DNA from: Pelagibaculum spongiae
Lineage (GTDB): Bacteria > Pseudomonadota > Gammaproteobacteria > Enterobacterales > Pelagibaculaceae
NCBI RefSeq assembly: GCF_003097315.1
Contig: NZ_QDDL01000003.1
Location: 186,001-250,000, forward strand
Length of the DNA stretch: 64,000 nt
Direction: 5' to 3'
Shown here: piece after piece, positions 17,686 through 27,055 of the stretch
How the letters are laid out: each line of letters begins with the position of its first letter
How positions within the stretch are numbered: the stretch's first letter is position 1
Position numbers and translations under genes: made by a program
The notes under the pieces: model-generated
Database searches by the model: none
Told to the model about the DNA's origin: nothing
What the model saw: only the letters and a program-made list of their open reading frames with translations

Positions 17686-18357
17686 TCAACTGATACTTTG
17701 AATCTGTTGATACCACTGCAACGCTGCCTGATAAGCATCCGGCGTATCTATATCGAGCAAAATGCCCTTGGCTTGTGATGGCGACATCGCTTGTTCAAGT
17801 GCTAAATGTGCGGTCGGAAACGGTTGCAATATGGGGCGGATTTTCTCAACTGGCGACTCAGTCGTGGTATTAATTTCAGCAATTGCAGAAAACAATTTTC
17901 GTGAAATCAGCACCGGGTGACCTAAGCGATTTCGATATTGAGGGAAAATAACTTCAGCTGTTAGCTGCTGTCGCCAAAACCGCCATAAGTGATGGTAAAT
18001 TTCTGGTGTTATAAAAGGCATATCACCATGGCTGATAAAACAATGATCATGTTCAATTACATTCAACCCACATTGGATCGATCCCGCCATGCCCTTTGCA
18101 AATTCAGCATTAACCACCAGTTCAATTCGCCCGTCATCAGCATATTTTTCCAACAATTGCTCTGCTTGAAAACCTGCCACCAGAATAACTTTCTGACAGG
18201 CTTGCAGTGCATTTTCCAACGAAAAATCCAACACCGTTTTATCCGGATGCTGCAAGTCCAGCGGCAAATTCATTTTCCATTGGCCAATACTGGAGTTAAG
18301 CATTCGACTGGATTTGCCCGCCGCCATAATTAGGCAGCTGGTATTAATTTTATTCAT
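17686..18357 (-). CDS. mocA: MobA-like NTP transferase, molybdenum cofactor cytidylyl- or guanylyltransferase type
   Basis: The 223-residue protein has the nucleotidyltransferase signature LIMAAGKSSRM (residues 9-19), the metal-binding SHGDMPFI (HGDMP for the usual GDqP) and GHPVLI. This is the MocA/MobA type, which adds CMP or GMP to molybdopterin. Its gene is divergent from yqeC with only 58 bp between the starts. With the XdhC-YqeB fusion this suggests that it makes the cofactor (MCD) for a molybdenum hydroxylase of the xanthine dehydrogenase family. The gene symbol rests on context. Confidence 0.8.
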   Translation of the reverse strand: MNKINTSCLIMAAGKSSRMLNSSIGQWKMNLPLDLQHPDKTVLDFSLENALQACQKVILVAGFQAEQLLEKYADDGRIELVVNAEFAKGMAGSIQCGLNVIEHDHCFISHGDMPFITPEIYHHLWRFWRQQLTAEVIFPQYRNRLGHPVLISRKLFSAIAEINTTTESPVEKIRPILQPFPTAHLALEQAMSPSQAKGILLDIDTPDAYQAALQWYQQIQSIS

Positions 18358-18415
18358 TTAGCAATCACTTTTTGGCTCTTAGTGTTATCAGCATTTAGTT
18401 TTGCGGGAGAGAACA

Positions 18416-19312
18416 ATGTTAGATCAGCATAATAGTAATTGGGTAACTCAACCCTTGTCGCAGCTCATACCTCAGCTCGGCTGGGATAAAAAATCACAAA
18501 TTATTGCGATATGCGGTGCCGGTGGTAAAACCAGCCTAATGCACAAAATGGGCAGTTATCTATCACAACAAGATTTGAATGTTTTACTCACCACCACCAC
18601 AAAAATCTATCGCCCTTGCCGGCATAAAGCTAATCACTTGCCCGATAACTTCCAGCTGATCACTGATAAATCCAATACCAGTTTGGCGCAGAAGCTTCGT
18701 GATAATTTCGTCAATCAAAATGATAACAATACTCAAAATACTGCTCAAAATGACAATCAAGGCAGCCTAACAATTGCCGCACTGGAACCCGTCGCTGGGT
18801 CTATGGCGGCCATGCATAACAAACTTTGTGGTATTTCAACCGAACTACCTACTCGGCTGATTGAGCAAAAACTGTTTGATATCGTCATAGTTGAAGCCGA
18901 TGGTGCGGCAAGAAAGCCACTAAAAGCCCCTTCAGGTCAAGAACCAATAATCCCTACTGGCACAAATCTTGTAATTGGATTATCAGGCTGGGAAGGATTA
19001 TCGCAACCGATCAGTAATCAGCTGGTTCACCGGCTGGATCAATTCTGCCAACTGACAGGTCTAGCGCCCGGTGAATATGTTAGCCCTAATGCCCTAGAAA
19101 AATTAATCCTTAGCCCAGAAGGCCTTTTTCAGAACAGACCACCCAAAGCCAAATGTTGCTGGTTGATTAATCAGGCAGATAATCAACAACAGCAACAACA
19201 GGCTGCCGAATTAGCACAAACACTGGCAACTCGTGCTAATGATTTCGGCGCCGACTGGCTTTCGGTGATCCTAGCAGGATCACTGCAGCAGGATGCTTTA
19301 TTCATACGATAA
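18416..19312 (+). CDS. yqeC: selenium cofactor biosynthesis protein YqeC
   Basis: The 298-residue protein has a P-loop-like motif CGAGGKTSL (about residues 33-41) and the family signature VEADGAARKPLKAP (about residues 157-170). YqeC is one of the marker genes for selenium-dependent molybdenum hydroxylases; its reaction is not established. The ATG at 18416 has a ribosome site GGGAG 8-10 nt upstream. A Gln- and Asn-rich insert (near residues 104-120) and a Gln run (near residues 257-263) come from CAA/AAT repeats. The next gene starts 59 bp downstream, likely in the same operon. Confidence 0.9.
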   Translation: MLDQHNSNWVTQPLSQLIPQLGWDKKSQIIAICGAGGKTSLMHKMGSYLSQQDLNVLLTTTTKIYRPCRHKANHLPDNFQLITDKSNTSLAQKLRDNFVNQNDNNTQNTAQNDNQGSLTIAALEPVAGSMAAMHNKLCGISTELPTRLIEQKLFDIVIVEADGAARKPLKAPSGQEPIIPTGTNLVIGLSGWEGLSQPISNQLVHRLDQFCQLTGLAPGEYVSPNALEKLILSPEGLFQNRPPKAKCCWLINQADNQQQQQQAAELAQTLATRANDFGADWLSVILAGSLQQDALFIR

Positions 19313-19371
19313 AGCCGCCGCAGCATGTGCAGTGACAGATGCGTAGAATAGAGCAGAGTTGAATTAAAATT

Positions 19372-20958
19372 ATGAATTTATTCGCAGAAGCCGCACATCT
19401 TTCAGAAGCCAATATTCCTTTTGCAATGGCGACCATTGTCGAAACTAAAGGCCATGCACCGCGTCATAGCGCACGAATGTTAATCCATAAAGACGGCTCG
19501 TTACTGGGTACTATTGGCGGCGGCGTTGCCGAACGCTACGTAGTCGACCAAGCGCTAGAAGCCATCAACCAACGCGCGCCTAGAACGGTTTATTGCGGGT
19601 TAACCCATAACGGTAAACAAGCACTCGGCTCTGACTGTGCTGGCGGCATAAGCGTTCATATTGAAGTTCATGGATTAAAGCCAGAACTGTTATTAGTTGG
19701 CGGCGGCCATGTAAATAACGCGGTAGCTCACCTAGCAGCAGGGCTAGGCTTTTCCATTATCGTCACCGACAGCTATTTACCTAGCCTTGACCCAATGAAG
19801 TTCCCCCATGAAGCTAAATTAATTCATGGCGAAACCATGGTCGAGGCATTAGCAAAAACCACCATCACCGCTAACACCCACGCCTTAGTCGCAACCAACC
19901 ATGAAGATACCGAAGGCTTAACCAGCGTTATTGATTCCGAAGCCAGTTTTATTGGCTTGCTCGGCAGTCGCGCTAAAGTAAGAACCTTAATTGAGCGGAT
20001 GCGAAACCGTGGTATTGATGATGCGATTTTAGCCAATTTACATGCACCGCTTGGCTTAGATATTGGTGGAGAAACACCGAAAGAAATTGCTATTAGCATC
20101 ATGGCTGAATTGATGATGGAACAAAACGGTCGTAGCGGTCAGCCAATGAATAAACTGCAAGATCGCTATAACCAAAAACTAGTGGCGATTCGTGGTGCTG
20201 GCGATATCGCAACCGGCGTGGCGATTCGTTTGCATAATGCAGGTTATCGCATTGTGATGATGGAAATGGCCAAGCCAACCGTTATCCGCACCAGCGTTAG
20301 CTTTGCTCAAGCGCAGTTTGACGGCGAAGCAACCGTTGAAGGTATTGCTGCCGAAAAGGCTGAAGACGGCAAACATGCAATTGCCATTATGGATGCCGGA
20401 AATATTGCAGTAATTACTGATGCTGACGGTCATTATCTAAAACAATTAAAACCTCGTTTTTTAATTGATGCCATTTTAGCCAAACAAAACCTCGGCACCC
20501 GCATGACCATGGCACCCACCACCATTGGATTGGGCCCTGGCTTTACTGCACAGCAAGACGTTCATGCAGTCATCGAAACCAACCGCGGTCATCGTTTAGG
20601 CAGGGTAATTGTTCAGGGCTCTGCAGCAGAAAATACTGGAATTCCGGGCAATATTGCAGGCTTTACTAGTGAGCGCGTATTACGCGCACCTTGTGCCGGT
20701 ATATTTACCAGCAATAAAAAGCTAGGTGATCTGGTAAAAAAAGGTGAAGAAATTGCGCGAATTAATAACCAGCCGTTAACAGCCTCCATCGATGGCATGT
20801 TGCGGGGATTATTAAATAATGGATTAGAGGTTAGCGAAGGTTTTAAAGTCGGTGATATTGACCCTAGAGGTGAAAAGGCCGACTACCTAACTGCATCAGA
20901 CAAAGCCAGAGCAATTGGCGGCGGCGTTTTAGAAGCGATGCTGCAATTGAGCAATTAA
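19372..20958 (+). CDS. fused XdhC/CoxI-type maturation factor and YqeB
   Basis: The 528-residue protein joins two domains that are usually separate. Residues 1-250 are XdhC/CoxI-like: N-terminal GTIGGGVAERYV and a Rossmann part with LLVGGGHVNNAVAHLA, and LLGSRAKV near the end. Residues 270-528 are YqeB (the EF2563-type selenium-dependent molybdenum hydroxylase protein), from LVAIRGAGDIATGVAIRL to GEKADYLTASDKARAIGGGV. XdhC inserts and sulfurates the molybdenum cofactor in xanthine-dehydrogenase-type enzymes, and YqeB is genetically tied to selenium loading. The fusion, next to yqeC and mocA, indicates one maturation machine. No hydroxylase gene is seen in the window. Confidence 0.9.
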   Translation: MNLFAEAAHLSEANIPFAMATIVETKGHAPRHSARMLIHKDGSLLGTIGGGVAERYVVDQALEAINQRAPRTVYCGLTHNGKQALGSDCAGGISVHIEVHGLKPELLLVGGGHVNNAVAHLAAGLGFSIIVTDSYLPSLDPMKFPHEAKLIHGETMVEALAKTTITANTHALVATNHEDTEGLTSVIDSEASFIGLLGSRAKVRTLIERMRNRGIDDAILANLHAPLGLDIGGETPKEIAISIMAELMMEQNGRSGQPMNKLQDRYNQKLVAIRGAGDIATGVAIRLHNAGYRIVMMEMAKPTVIRTSVSFAQAQFDGEATVEGIAAEKAEDGKHAIAIMDAGNIAVITDADGHYLKQLKPRFLIDAILAKQNLGTRMTMAPTTIGLGPGFTAQQDVHAVIETNRGHRLGRVIVQGSAAENTGIPGNIAGFTSERVLRAPCAGIFTSNKKLGDLVKKGEEIARINNQPLTASIDGMLRGLLNNGLEVSEGFKVGDIDPRGEKADYLTASDKARAIGGGVLEAMLQLSN

Positions 20959-20973
20959 ACCGGCAATTAACAT

Positions 20974-21013
20974 TTGTTAGCCGGAAAATTTAATGTCTTC
21001 TGGCTAACAAATC
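20974..21013 (+). terminator. hairpin after the XdhC-YqeB gene
   Basis: The inverted repeat TTGTTAGCCGGAA / TTCTGGCTAACAA has one wobble and a 12-nt loop. No strong T-run follows, so termination is likely but not certain. Confidence 0.55.
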
Positions 21014-21033
21014 CTATTACAAGACGCTAAACT

Positions 21034-21420
21034 TTAACGCCGCTGTGCTTCTATTTGCGTAAACATGGTCGCCAACCGATCTAACGAATTAAAAATTAAT
21101 CTGATAGATTGCTCGACTTGCTGAATCTGTTGCTGATCTGTTTGCTTGGAAACCAATGCATCATAATGCTGTACCAGTGTTACCTGTGCCTGCTCAATAA
21201 AAACAAGAATGTCTGTTGCTGGCGTAAGTCGCAATTGGCGGCAAGCAGCTTGCCCCCATGCCGGTGATCCAAATTTTTCAAATGACCGAAAGCATGGCTC
21301 AACCAAGGCAATATACTGGTTGGTTTGGCCGGCAACTTTATCAAGCACCGGGCTAGCCGAAACATTTGCCATCGGTGTTATTGCCAATGCCAACAATATA
21401 GGAAGCAGTAATTTTTTCAT
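21034..21420 (-). CDS. small secreted protein of unknown function
   Basis: The 128-residue protein starts with a Sec signal peptide (MKKLLLPILLALAITPMANVSA). The mature part is helical and has two Cys residues (PCFRSFEKFG, AACRQLRL) that could form a disulfide. I do not recognise the family. The ATG at 21418-21420 was chosen over the in-frame TTG at 21429. It lies convergent to the XdhC-YqeB gene. Confidence 0.6.
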   Translation of the reverse strand: MKKLLLPILLALAITPMANVSASPVLDKVAGQTNQYIALVEPCFRSFEKFGSPAWGQAACRQLRLTPATDILVFIEQAQVTLVQHYDALVSKQTDQQQIQQVEQSIRLIFNSLDRLATMFTQIEAQRR

Positions 21421-21574
21421 AAGTTTCAATGGCCAATACCCGCTAATATTCCGTAAAGCCTAGCTCTATAAACCGTAATTTCCAGCGGTTAAGCCAAGCG
21501 ATGCAGACCTTTGGACCATCAACTCATTCCAGCTATCACTGCGCTGACTATACCCAAATCACTTCAAGGTGCAG

Positions 21575-22204
21575 CTAACTCGCCTTAGCAAACTTTTGTA
21601 ACACACTAGACACTTGCCCTTTAGGCTTTTTGGCCAGCTTTTGTAACAAAGAAAATGGAATCTGTTCGATTGGATATTGCCCTTGAATATCTTGCAGCAT
21701 TTGCAGCCACAAATAAGCGGTCATTTCAGCATCTGCTAAAGCCCGGTGATAGGTGCCATCGGTGGGTAATTGCTTATATTCAACCAAAGTACCCAGCTTA
21801 TGATTAGGTGCTTGTTGGTAAAGTCTTCTGGCCAGCAGCATTGAACAAGCAAAACTACCGCTATAGCTAGCACGAGTTCTTGCTAATTCTGCATCGAGAA
21901 ATCGTTGGTCAAATGATGCATTGTGAGCGACTAAGTTGTGCCCTGCGATAAACTCGGCAAACTGCGGCATCACATGTTGTGCTTTTTCAGCCTTTTGCAA
22001 CATCGCATTGGTTATCCCAGTGTAATCTGCAATAAAACCACTTATTCGAAAACCCGGATTGATCAACTGCTGGAACCGATCGGTAATCTGACCCGACTCA
22101 ATAAGCACCGCACCAATTTCAATCGCCCTATCTCCCATGTCAGGGGATAAACCACTAGTTTCAAAATCCAATACAACGACCGTGTCAGCATTTCTCTGCG
22201 ACAT
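21575..22204 (-). CDS. DEDD-type 3'-5' exonuclease (DnaQ-like)
   Basis: The 209-residue protein carries the three exonuclease motifs: DFETSG (residues 13-18), HNASFDQRFLD, and HRALADAEMTA (ExoIII type with His). This is the fold of DNA polymerase III epsilon and RNase T. A Lys-rich tail ends the protein. It may act in DNA repair or RNA trimming; the substrate cannot be told. A second exonuclease of the same type lies at 27056-27676, in the symporter/DUF294 cluster. Confidence 0.9.
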   Translation of the reverse strand: MSQRNADTVVVLDFETSGLSPDMGDRAIEIGAVLIESGQITDRFQQLINPGFRISGFIADYTGITNAMLQKAEKAQHVMPQFAEFIAGHNLVAHNASFDQRFLDAELARTRASYSGSFACSMLLARRLYQQAPNHKLGTLVEYKQLPTDGTYHRALADAEMTAYLWLQMLQDIQGQYPIEQIPFSLLQKLAKKPKGQVSSVLQKFAKAS

Positions 22205-22246
22205 GAAAAACCACCTAAAACTTAATTGGCGCCAGTGTATGGCTGA

Positions 22247-22570
22247 TCAAACCTTCCATGCAATAGTTGACTCGATGAATAAAGACGCCCCCATGACACA
22301 GCCCAACAATCTGCTTTGAAGCCACAACTTAGCTAAAGATCCAACGCAAGCTATAAAGGCCAAAATAAAAAATAATGACAAAGTAGCTAAAAGTAACAGG
22401 CTCGCCCAATTAAAAAATCGCAACAACCCACCACAAGCAACTGATAACAAAAGATATAAAATCAAAACATTCAATACAATTGATTCATTTTCAAGCCATA
22501 TTCGACCAAAGTCGGATAGCTGATACGCCTTGCTTCGGAGATAGTGAATATCAACCTGTAACAAGCCCAT
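22247..22570 (-). CDS. possible small membrane protein
   Basis: The frame encodes about 107 residues with three strongly hydrophobic stretches (VLNVLILYLLLSVACGGLL, ASLLLLATLSLFFILAFIAC, and LLGCVMGASLFI). It ends 42 bp before the exonuclease start on the same strand, so the two could be co-transcribed. No good ribosome site precedes the ATG at 22568-22570, and the family is unknown. It could be a chance frame in AT-rich DNA. Confidence 0.4.
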   Translation of the reverse strand: MGLLQVDIHYLRSKAYQLSDFGRIWLENESIVLNVLILYLLLSVACGGLLRFFNWASLLLLATLSLFFILAFIACVGSLAKLWLQSRLLGCVMGASLFIESTIAWKV

Positions 22571-22780
22571 TTTTAAGCAGCTGTTGGCCGAACCTCTCAG
22601 GTGAAGCACGCCGCGATAAATCAATAACCGGGTTAAGACAGGTCGGGATCAATACGATCTTGCTGCGACGTAGGTGTCACAGTCGATACAGAAATAAACA
22701 GCCGTATCAGCTATTTCACTTACTCAAATTGCTCTCTCTCAAGAGCAAAACATAAGCCCCCATAGAGGAGGAGGTTAATT

Positions 22781-23044
22781 ATGCAGGCCTCAGAAAAATC
22801 GAACGAGGCGTACTGGCAAGCCAATATAAAACTGCTTTTAAAGTGTATGGCTGTCTGGTTTTCGGTTTCGTTTTTATGTGGAATCCTACTGGTTGAACCA
22901 CTCAACAATATCCCGTTAGGTGGCTTCAAACTTGGTTTCTGGTTCTCTCAACAAGGTGCAATCTACGGATTTTTGGTTTTGATATTTGTTTACGCCAGAC
23001 AAATGGAAAAACTCGATAAAAAATTCGATGTGGACGAAGACTAA
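22781..23044 (+). CDS. DUF4212 protein, small subunit of sodium/substrate symporter
   Basis: The 87-residue protein has two membrane helices (residues 22-45 and 55-77) and the family features AYWQANIKLLLKCMAVWF and PLNNIPLGGFKLGFWFSQQG. DUF4212 proteins are the small partners of VC_2705-type sodium:solute symporters. The ribosome site AGGAGGAGGT is very strong. The symporter gene starts 17 bp downstream. Confidence 0.95.
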   Translation: MQASEKSNEAYWQANIKLLLKCMAVWFSVSFLCGILLVEPLNNIPLGGFKLGFWFSQQGAIYGFLVLIFVYARQMEKLDKKFDVDED

Positions 23045-23061
23045 CTTTTGAGGATCAACTG

Positions 23062-24879
23062 ATGGATCTACAAACTCTGACGTATCTGGTAGTAGGTGCG
23101 AGTTTCGCCCTCTACATCGGAATAGCGATCTGGTCTCGAGCAGGCAGCACTAAAGAATTTTACGTTGCTGGCGGTGGTGTCCACCCAATCGCAAACGGTA
23201 TGGCAACCGGCGCCGATTGGATGTCTGCTGCATCATTTATTTCAATGGCTGGTCTAATTTCCTTTTTAGGATATGAAGGCGGCATGTACTTAATGGGCTG
23301 GACCGGTGGTTATGTTCTGCTGGCGATGCTTTTAGCACCTTATCTTCGCAAATTCGGAAAGTTTACTGTTCCTGAATTTATCGGTGATCGTTATTACTCT
23401 TCTACTGCTCGGGTGGTTGCAGTAATTTGCTTAATCTTTATATCCTTCACTTATGTCGCCGGACAAATGCGCGGCGTTGGTATTGTATTCTCCCGCTTTT
23501 TGGAAGTTGAAATTCTTACTGGTCTAATGATCGGTATGGGTATTGTATTTATCTATGCCGTTCTTGGTGGCATGAAAGGCATTACCTACACTCAAGTCGC
23601 TCAATATTGCGTATTGATTTTTGCTTACACCGTTCCTGCGGTATTTATTGCATTCCAGTTCACTGGCAACCCAATCCCTCAGTTAGCACTCGGTTCTGAA
23701 ATGGCCGACGGCTCAGGGTTCCTACTCGATAAACTGGATAAAACCTTGGTCGATCTTGGCTTTGGTAGTTACACCTCGCCCTTTAACGACAAGAGCATGA
23801 TTGACGTATTTGCGATCACTCTTGCACTCATGGTCGGTACTGCTGGCTTGCCCCACGTAATCGTTCGCTTTTTCACCGTTCCTAGCGTAAAGGCTGCGCG
23901 TCAGTCTGCAGGTTGGGCATTAGTATTCATCGCTTTGTTGTACACCACTGCTCCTGCAGTTGGCGCACTGGGTCGAATGAATCTGGTAGACAGCATTAAC
24001 GGTAGCGACGGTTCAGGTACCGCATATTCTGAAATTCCGGGCTGGTTTAAAACCTGGGAAAATTCAGGTCTGCTCGGCTGGTTTGACCACAACGGTGATG
24101 GCAAGGTGCAGTACGCCGCAGGTGGCGCTATGACCGGCAAACCTACCTTTAGCGGTGATCGTGGCGATTACGGCGAGCGGTTGGTTTCCAACCCATCAGC
24201 TGGTAAAGCCATTAACGGCGCACCTTTCGCTAACGAGATCTATGTTGACCGAGACATTATGGTATTGGCCAACTCAGAAATCGCACAGTTACCCAACTGG
24301 GTTATTGCACTCGTCGCCGCGGGTGGTATTGCAGCAGCATTATCGACCGCAGCCGGGCTGCTACTGGTTATTTCTTCATCGATTTCTCACGATTTGTTAA
24401 AAGGCACCTTTATGCCCAACATTAGTGAGAAAAGTGAATTAATGGCCGGTAGATTTGCAGCGGCAGCCGCAATCTGTATTGCGGGTTATCTAGGAGCTAA
24501 TCCGCCCGCCTTCGTGGCTCAGGTGGTGGCATTCGCCTTCGGTCTTGCCGCCTCCTCACTGTTCCCGGTTATTCTGATGGGTATCTTCTCCCGCAGAATG
24601 AATAAGGAAGGTGCAATCTCCGGCATGCTGGCAGGTTTGGTATTTACCATGGGCTATATCATTTACTTCAAAGGTGTATTCGTTGCACCGATGGCAGCCA
24701 ACATTCCTGCTAACTGGTTGTTCGGTATCTCGCCTGAAGGTATTGGTTCAATAGGTATGCTTGTAAACTTCGCTGTTGCCTTTACCGTTTCACGGTTTAC
24801 CGCGAAGCCTCCAGAAGCTATCCAAAAGCTAGTGGATCATATCCGGATTCCACGTGGTGCAGGTGGTGCAACTCATTAA
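23062..24879 (+). CDS. VC_2705-type sodium:solute symporter (ActP-like)
   Basis: The 605-residue membrane protein has about 13 helices and the SSS family sequence GATGADWMSAASFISMAG-like segment (near residues 50-67) and AALSTAAGLLLVISSSISHD (near residues 425-444). The subfamily is paired with DUF4212 and is usually annotated as a cation/acetate symporter. The real substrate is likely a short carboxylate. A hydrophilic insert between the seventh and eighth helices (near residues 315-395) includes D-x-N-x-D-x-x-V (DHNGDGKV), an EF-hand-like loop that may bind calcium. Ribosome site GAGGA. It is followed by two hairpins. Confidence 0.93.
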   Translation: MDLQTLTYLVVGASFALYIGIAIWSRAGSTKEFYVAGGGVHPIANGMATGADWMSAASFISMAGLISFLGYEGGMYLMGWTGGYVLLAMLLAPYLRKFGKFTVPEFIGDRYYSSTARVVAVICLIFISFTYVAGQMRGVGIVFSRFLEVEILTGLMIGMGIVFIYAVLGGMKGITYTQVAQYCVLIFAYTVPAVFIAFQFTGNPIPQLALGSEMADGSGFLLDKLDKTLVDLGFGSYTSPFNDKSMIDVFAITLALMVGTAGLPHVIVRFFTVPSVKAARQSAGWALVFIALLYTTAPAVGALGRMNLVDSINGSDGSGTAYSEIPGWFKTWENSGLLGWFDHNGDGKVQYAAGGAMTGKPTFSGDRGDYGERLVSNPSAGKAINGAPFANEIYVDRDIMVLANSEIAQLPNWVIALVAAGGIAAALSTAAGLLLVISSSISHDLLKGTFMPNISEKSELMAGRFAAAAAICIAGYLGANPPAFVAQVVAFAFGLAASSLFPVILMGIFSRRMNKEGAISGMLAGLVFTMGYIIYFKGVFVAPMAANIPANWLFGISPEGIGSIGMLVNFAVAFTVSRFTAKPPEAIQKLVDHIRIPRGAGGATH

Positions 24880-24905
24880 ACGCCACAAGCGTGAAATGAA
24901 CTGAA

Positions 24906-24970
24906 GATGGTCAGTCTTTTTCTGACCATCCCCAAAGTCCGGCTCTGCCAGTATTTACTGTCAGGGCCGG
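24906..24970 (+). terminator. double hairpin after the symporter gene
   Basis: The first stem is GATGGTCAG / CTGACCATC with a T-rich 7-nt loop (24906-24930). The second is CCGGCTCTG.CAGTA / ACTG.CAGGGCCGG (24939-24967). Neither has a long T-run, but together they should separate the symporter from the DUF294 gene. Confidence 0.6.
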
Positions 24971-25165
24971 ATTGCTTTAAAAAGTAAGATAATGGTTTGA
25001 TGGATGTAAGTTTGACAAGCCGCAGGCGCAATCAGACACCTTTAAATTTATTACTCAGAATGATTAACACCAAATAATATGGCGCGTATAATTAAACGAT
25101 TAACTGTTATTTAAAATTATTCAAAACAAGGTTAATAATTTTTTATTATTTCAGGGAGCCTGCAG

Positions 25166-27010
25166 ATGTCTCAAAACAAAACGCCTCCGGACAGCAAACA
25201 ACCCAATTTGCTTAACCAGCGCTTTCATCAGCCTCCTTTTGATTGCTTGACTGAAAGCCAACGCCATCAATTAGAACACGCCACGAGCATTAGCTGGTTT
25301 AAGCCCGGCGAAAAGCTGATTCGCGCAGGCACTGCACCAGCTTCTCTGATGGTGGTACAAAAAGGCATTATTGAAGAACGCAGCCCGACTGATCCCAAAA
25401 AAATCTACGCCCATTACGCCGAAGAAGATTTATTTGATGTTCGTGGTCTGCTCGAAAAAAATGCGCGCCACGAATATATCTGTTTAGAAGAAGCTTTAAT
25501 TCATGAAATTCCTGCTGAATTATTTTTAACCCTTTGCAAGCAAAACACTGAATTCCAGCAAAATTTTCAAGCCAACCTTGGCGATAAGCAACAGCAATTA
25601 AATCAACAAGAGCGCACATCCAATCAACCTAACATGGCTGATTTTCTACTCAGTCGAATTACCGCTGAACATTGCAAGCCAGCATTAACGGTTTCTGGTT
25701 TAACCAGCTTGTCAGAATGCGCCCGTCTAATTGAAGACAAAAACCTTGATGCCTTGTTAATCGACTTAAACCCTCAACTAGGCATGATCACCCGCACCGA
25801 TCTATTAAAAGCATTAGCAATTAAACAGCTGCCTTTAACTGCCAATGTTGCCCCGGTTGCTATCACGCCACTGATTAGCGTCGCTGTCGGCGGATATCTG
25901 TTCGATGCATTACTGCTAATGACCCAAAAGCGTATTGAGCGCGTTGCTGTGTTTGATGGCAGCCAGTTAGTCGGCATGTTGGATTTAACCGCCATACTAT
26001 CGCTTGCGTCCAGCCACTCACATTTAATGGCGATGCGGATTGCCCGTGCCAATGATTTATCAGAACTAATTGAGCTATCACCAGAAATAGAACAGCAAGT
26101 TCGCAGCCTATTTAGTAATGGCGTGCGTACTGGTTTTGTCATGAAGTTAGCATCCACTCTCAACCGACAGCTCATCAAACGGTTATTCGAGCTTCACTTC
26201 CCCAAAGAATATCACTCGCAAGTTTGCTTGCTGGCGCTGGGCAGTGAAGGACGCAGCGAGCAGGTTTTAAAAACCGATCAAGACAACGCGCTTATTTTTG
26301 ATGACGACTTCCCTAGACCACCGCAGCAGTTATTAGAAGGCTTTAGCGAGCTACTAATGGCTTGTGGCTGGCCGCGTTGCCCAGGCAATATTATGGTGTC
26401 GAATCCGCACTGGGTATTTAGCCAAAAAGAATTGAAAAAACGCATTATCGGCTGGATGGATAACAGCAACCCTCAGCGAATGATGGAAATGGCCATGATG
26501 GCCGACGCAGATTGTCTAGCGGGCAATAGCAAACTACTCGATGGTTTTTACGGTGAGCTCAACAGCCAGCTCGGTCGACGACAGTCATTTTTAGCTGGCT
26601 TTGTCGCACCGGCACTGCACTTTGAAACACCACTGACCTTTTTTGGTCGCCTTAAAGAAGGTGCCGACCATAAAATTGACATTAAAAAAGCCGGTATTTT
26701 CCCATTGGTTCATGGCATTCGCGCACTCGCGCTGGAGCAACGCATTCGCGCCCGCTCTTCCACCGACCGGTTAGATACATTAAATACCAAAGATAAAATC
26801 GACCCTAACCAGGCATCAAAGCTGGAAGAAGCTTTTTTGGTATTAAATCGATTGCGGCTAGAGCAACAAATTGCTGGCGACTGTGATGGCAACAAACTCG
26901 ATTTAAGCAAGCTAGATTATCGCCGCCGCGACATGCTACGGCTCTGCTTGCATACGGTTAAAAAGTTTCGGCAGTTCTTGCATCATCATTTCCACTTGGA
27001 AACATTATGA
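25166..27010 (+). CDS. cNMP-binding / CBS-pair / DUF294 nucleotidyltransferase-like protein
   Basis: The 614-residue cytoplasmic protein has a cyclic-nucleotide-binding domain (residues about 25-145, with FKPGEKLIRAG), a CBS pair (about 165-285) and a GlnD-like nucleotidyltransferase domain. The last has LALGSEGRSEQVLKTDQDNA around residues 352-371, in the pattern G-S-x-x-R-x-E-x-x-x-x-T-D-Q-D. A DUF294 C-terminal helical domain follows (about 470-614). It is probably a signal-responsive regulator of the neighbouring transporter. The ribosome site is GGGAG. The next gene starts 45 bp downstream. Confidence 0.93.
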   Translation: MSQNKTPPDSKQPNLLNQRFHQPPFDCLTESQRHQLEHATSISWFKPGEKLIRAGTAPASLMVVQKGIIEERSPTDPKKIYAHYAEEDLFDVRGLLEKNARHEYICLEEALIHEIPAELFLTLCKQNTEFQQNFQANLGDKQQQLNQQERTSNQPNMADFLLSRITAEHCKPALTVSGLTSLSECARLIEDKNLDALLIDLNPQLGMITRTDLLKALAIKQLPLTANVAPVAITPLISVAVGGYLFDALLLMTQKRIERVAVFDGSQLVGMLDLTAILSLASSHSHLMAMRIARANDLSELIELSPEIEQQVRSLFSNGVRTGFVMKLASTLNRQLIKRLFELHFPKEYHSQVCLLALGSEGRSEQVLKTDQDNALIFDDDFPRPPQQLLEGFSELLMACGWPRCPGNIMVSNPHWVFSQKELKKRIIGWMDNSNPQRMMEMAMMADADCLAGNSKLLDGFYGELNSQLGRRQSFLAGFVAPALHFETPLTFFGRLKEGADHKIDIKKAGIFPLVHGIRALALEQRIRARSSTDRLDTLNTKDKIDPNQASKLEEAFLVLNRLRLEQQIAGDCDGNKLDLSKLDYRRRDMLRLCLHTVKKFRQFLHHHFHLETL

Positions 27011-27055
27011 TCAGCCAGCTTTGTGCAAAAGATCACTTTTAAGAGGAAATATGTG

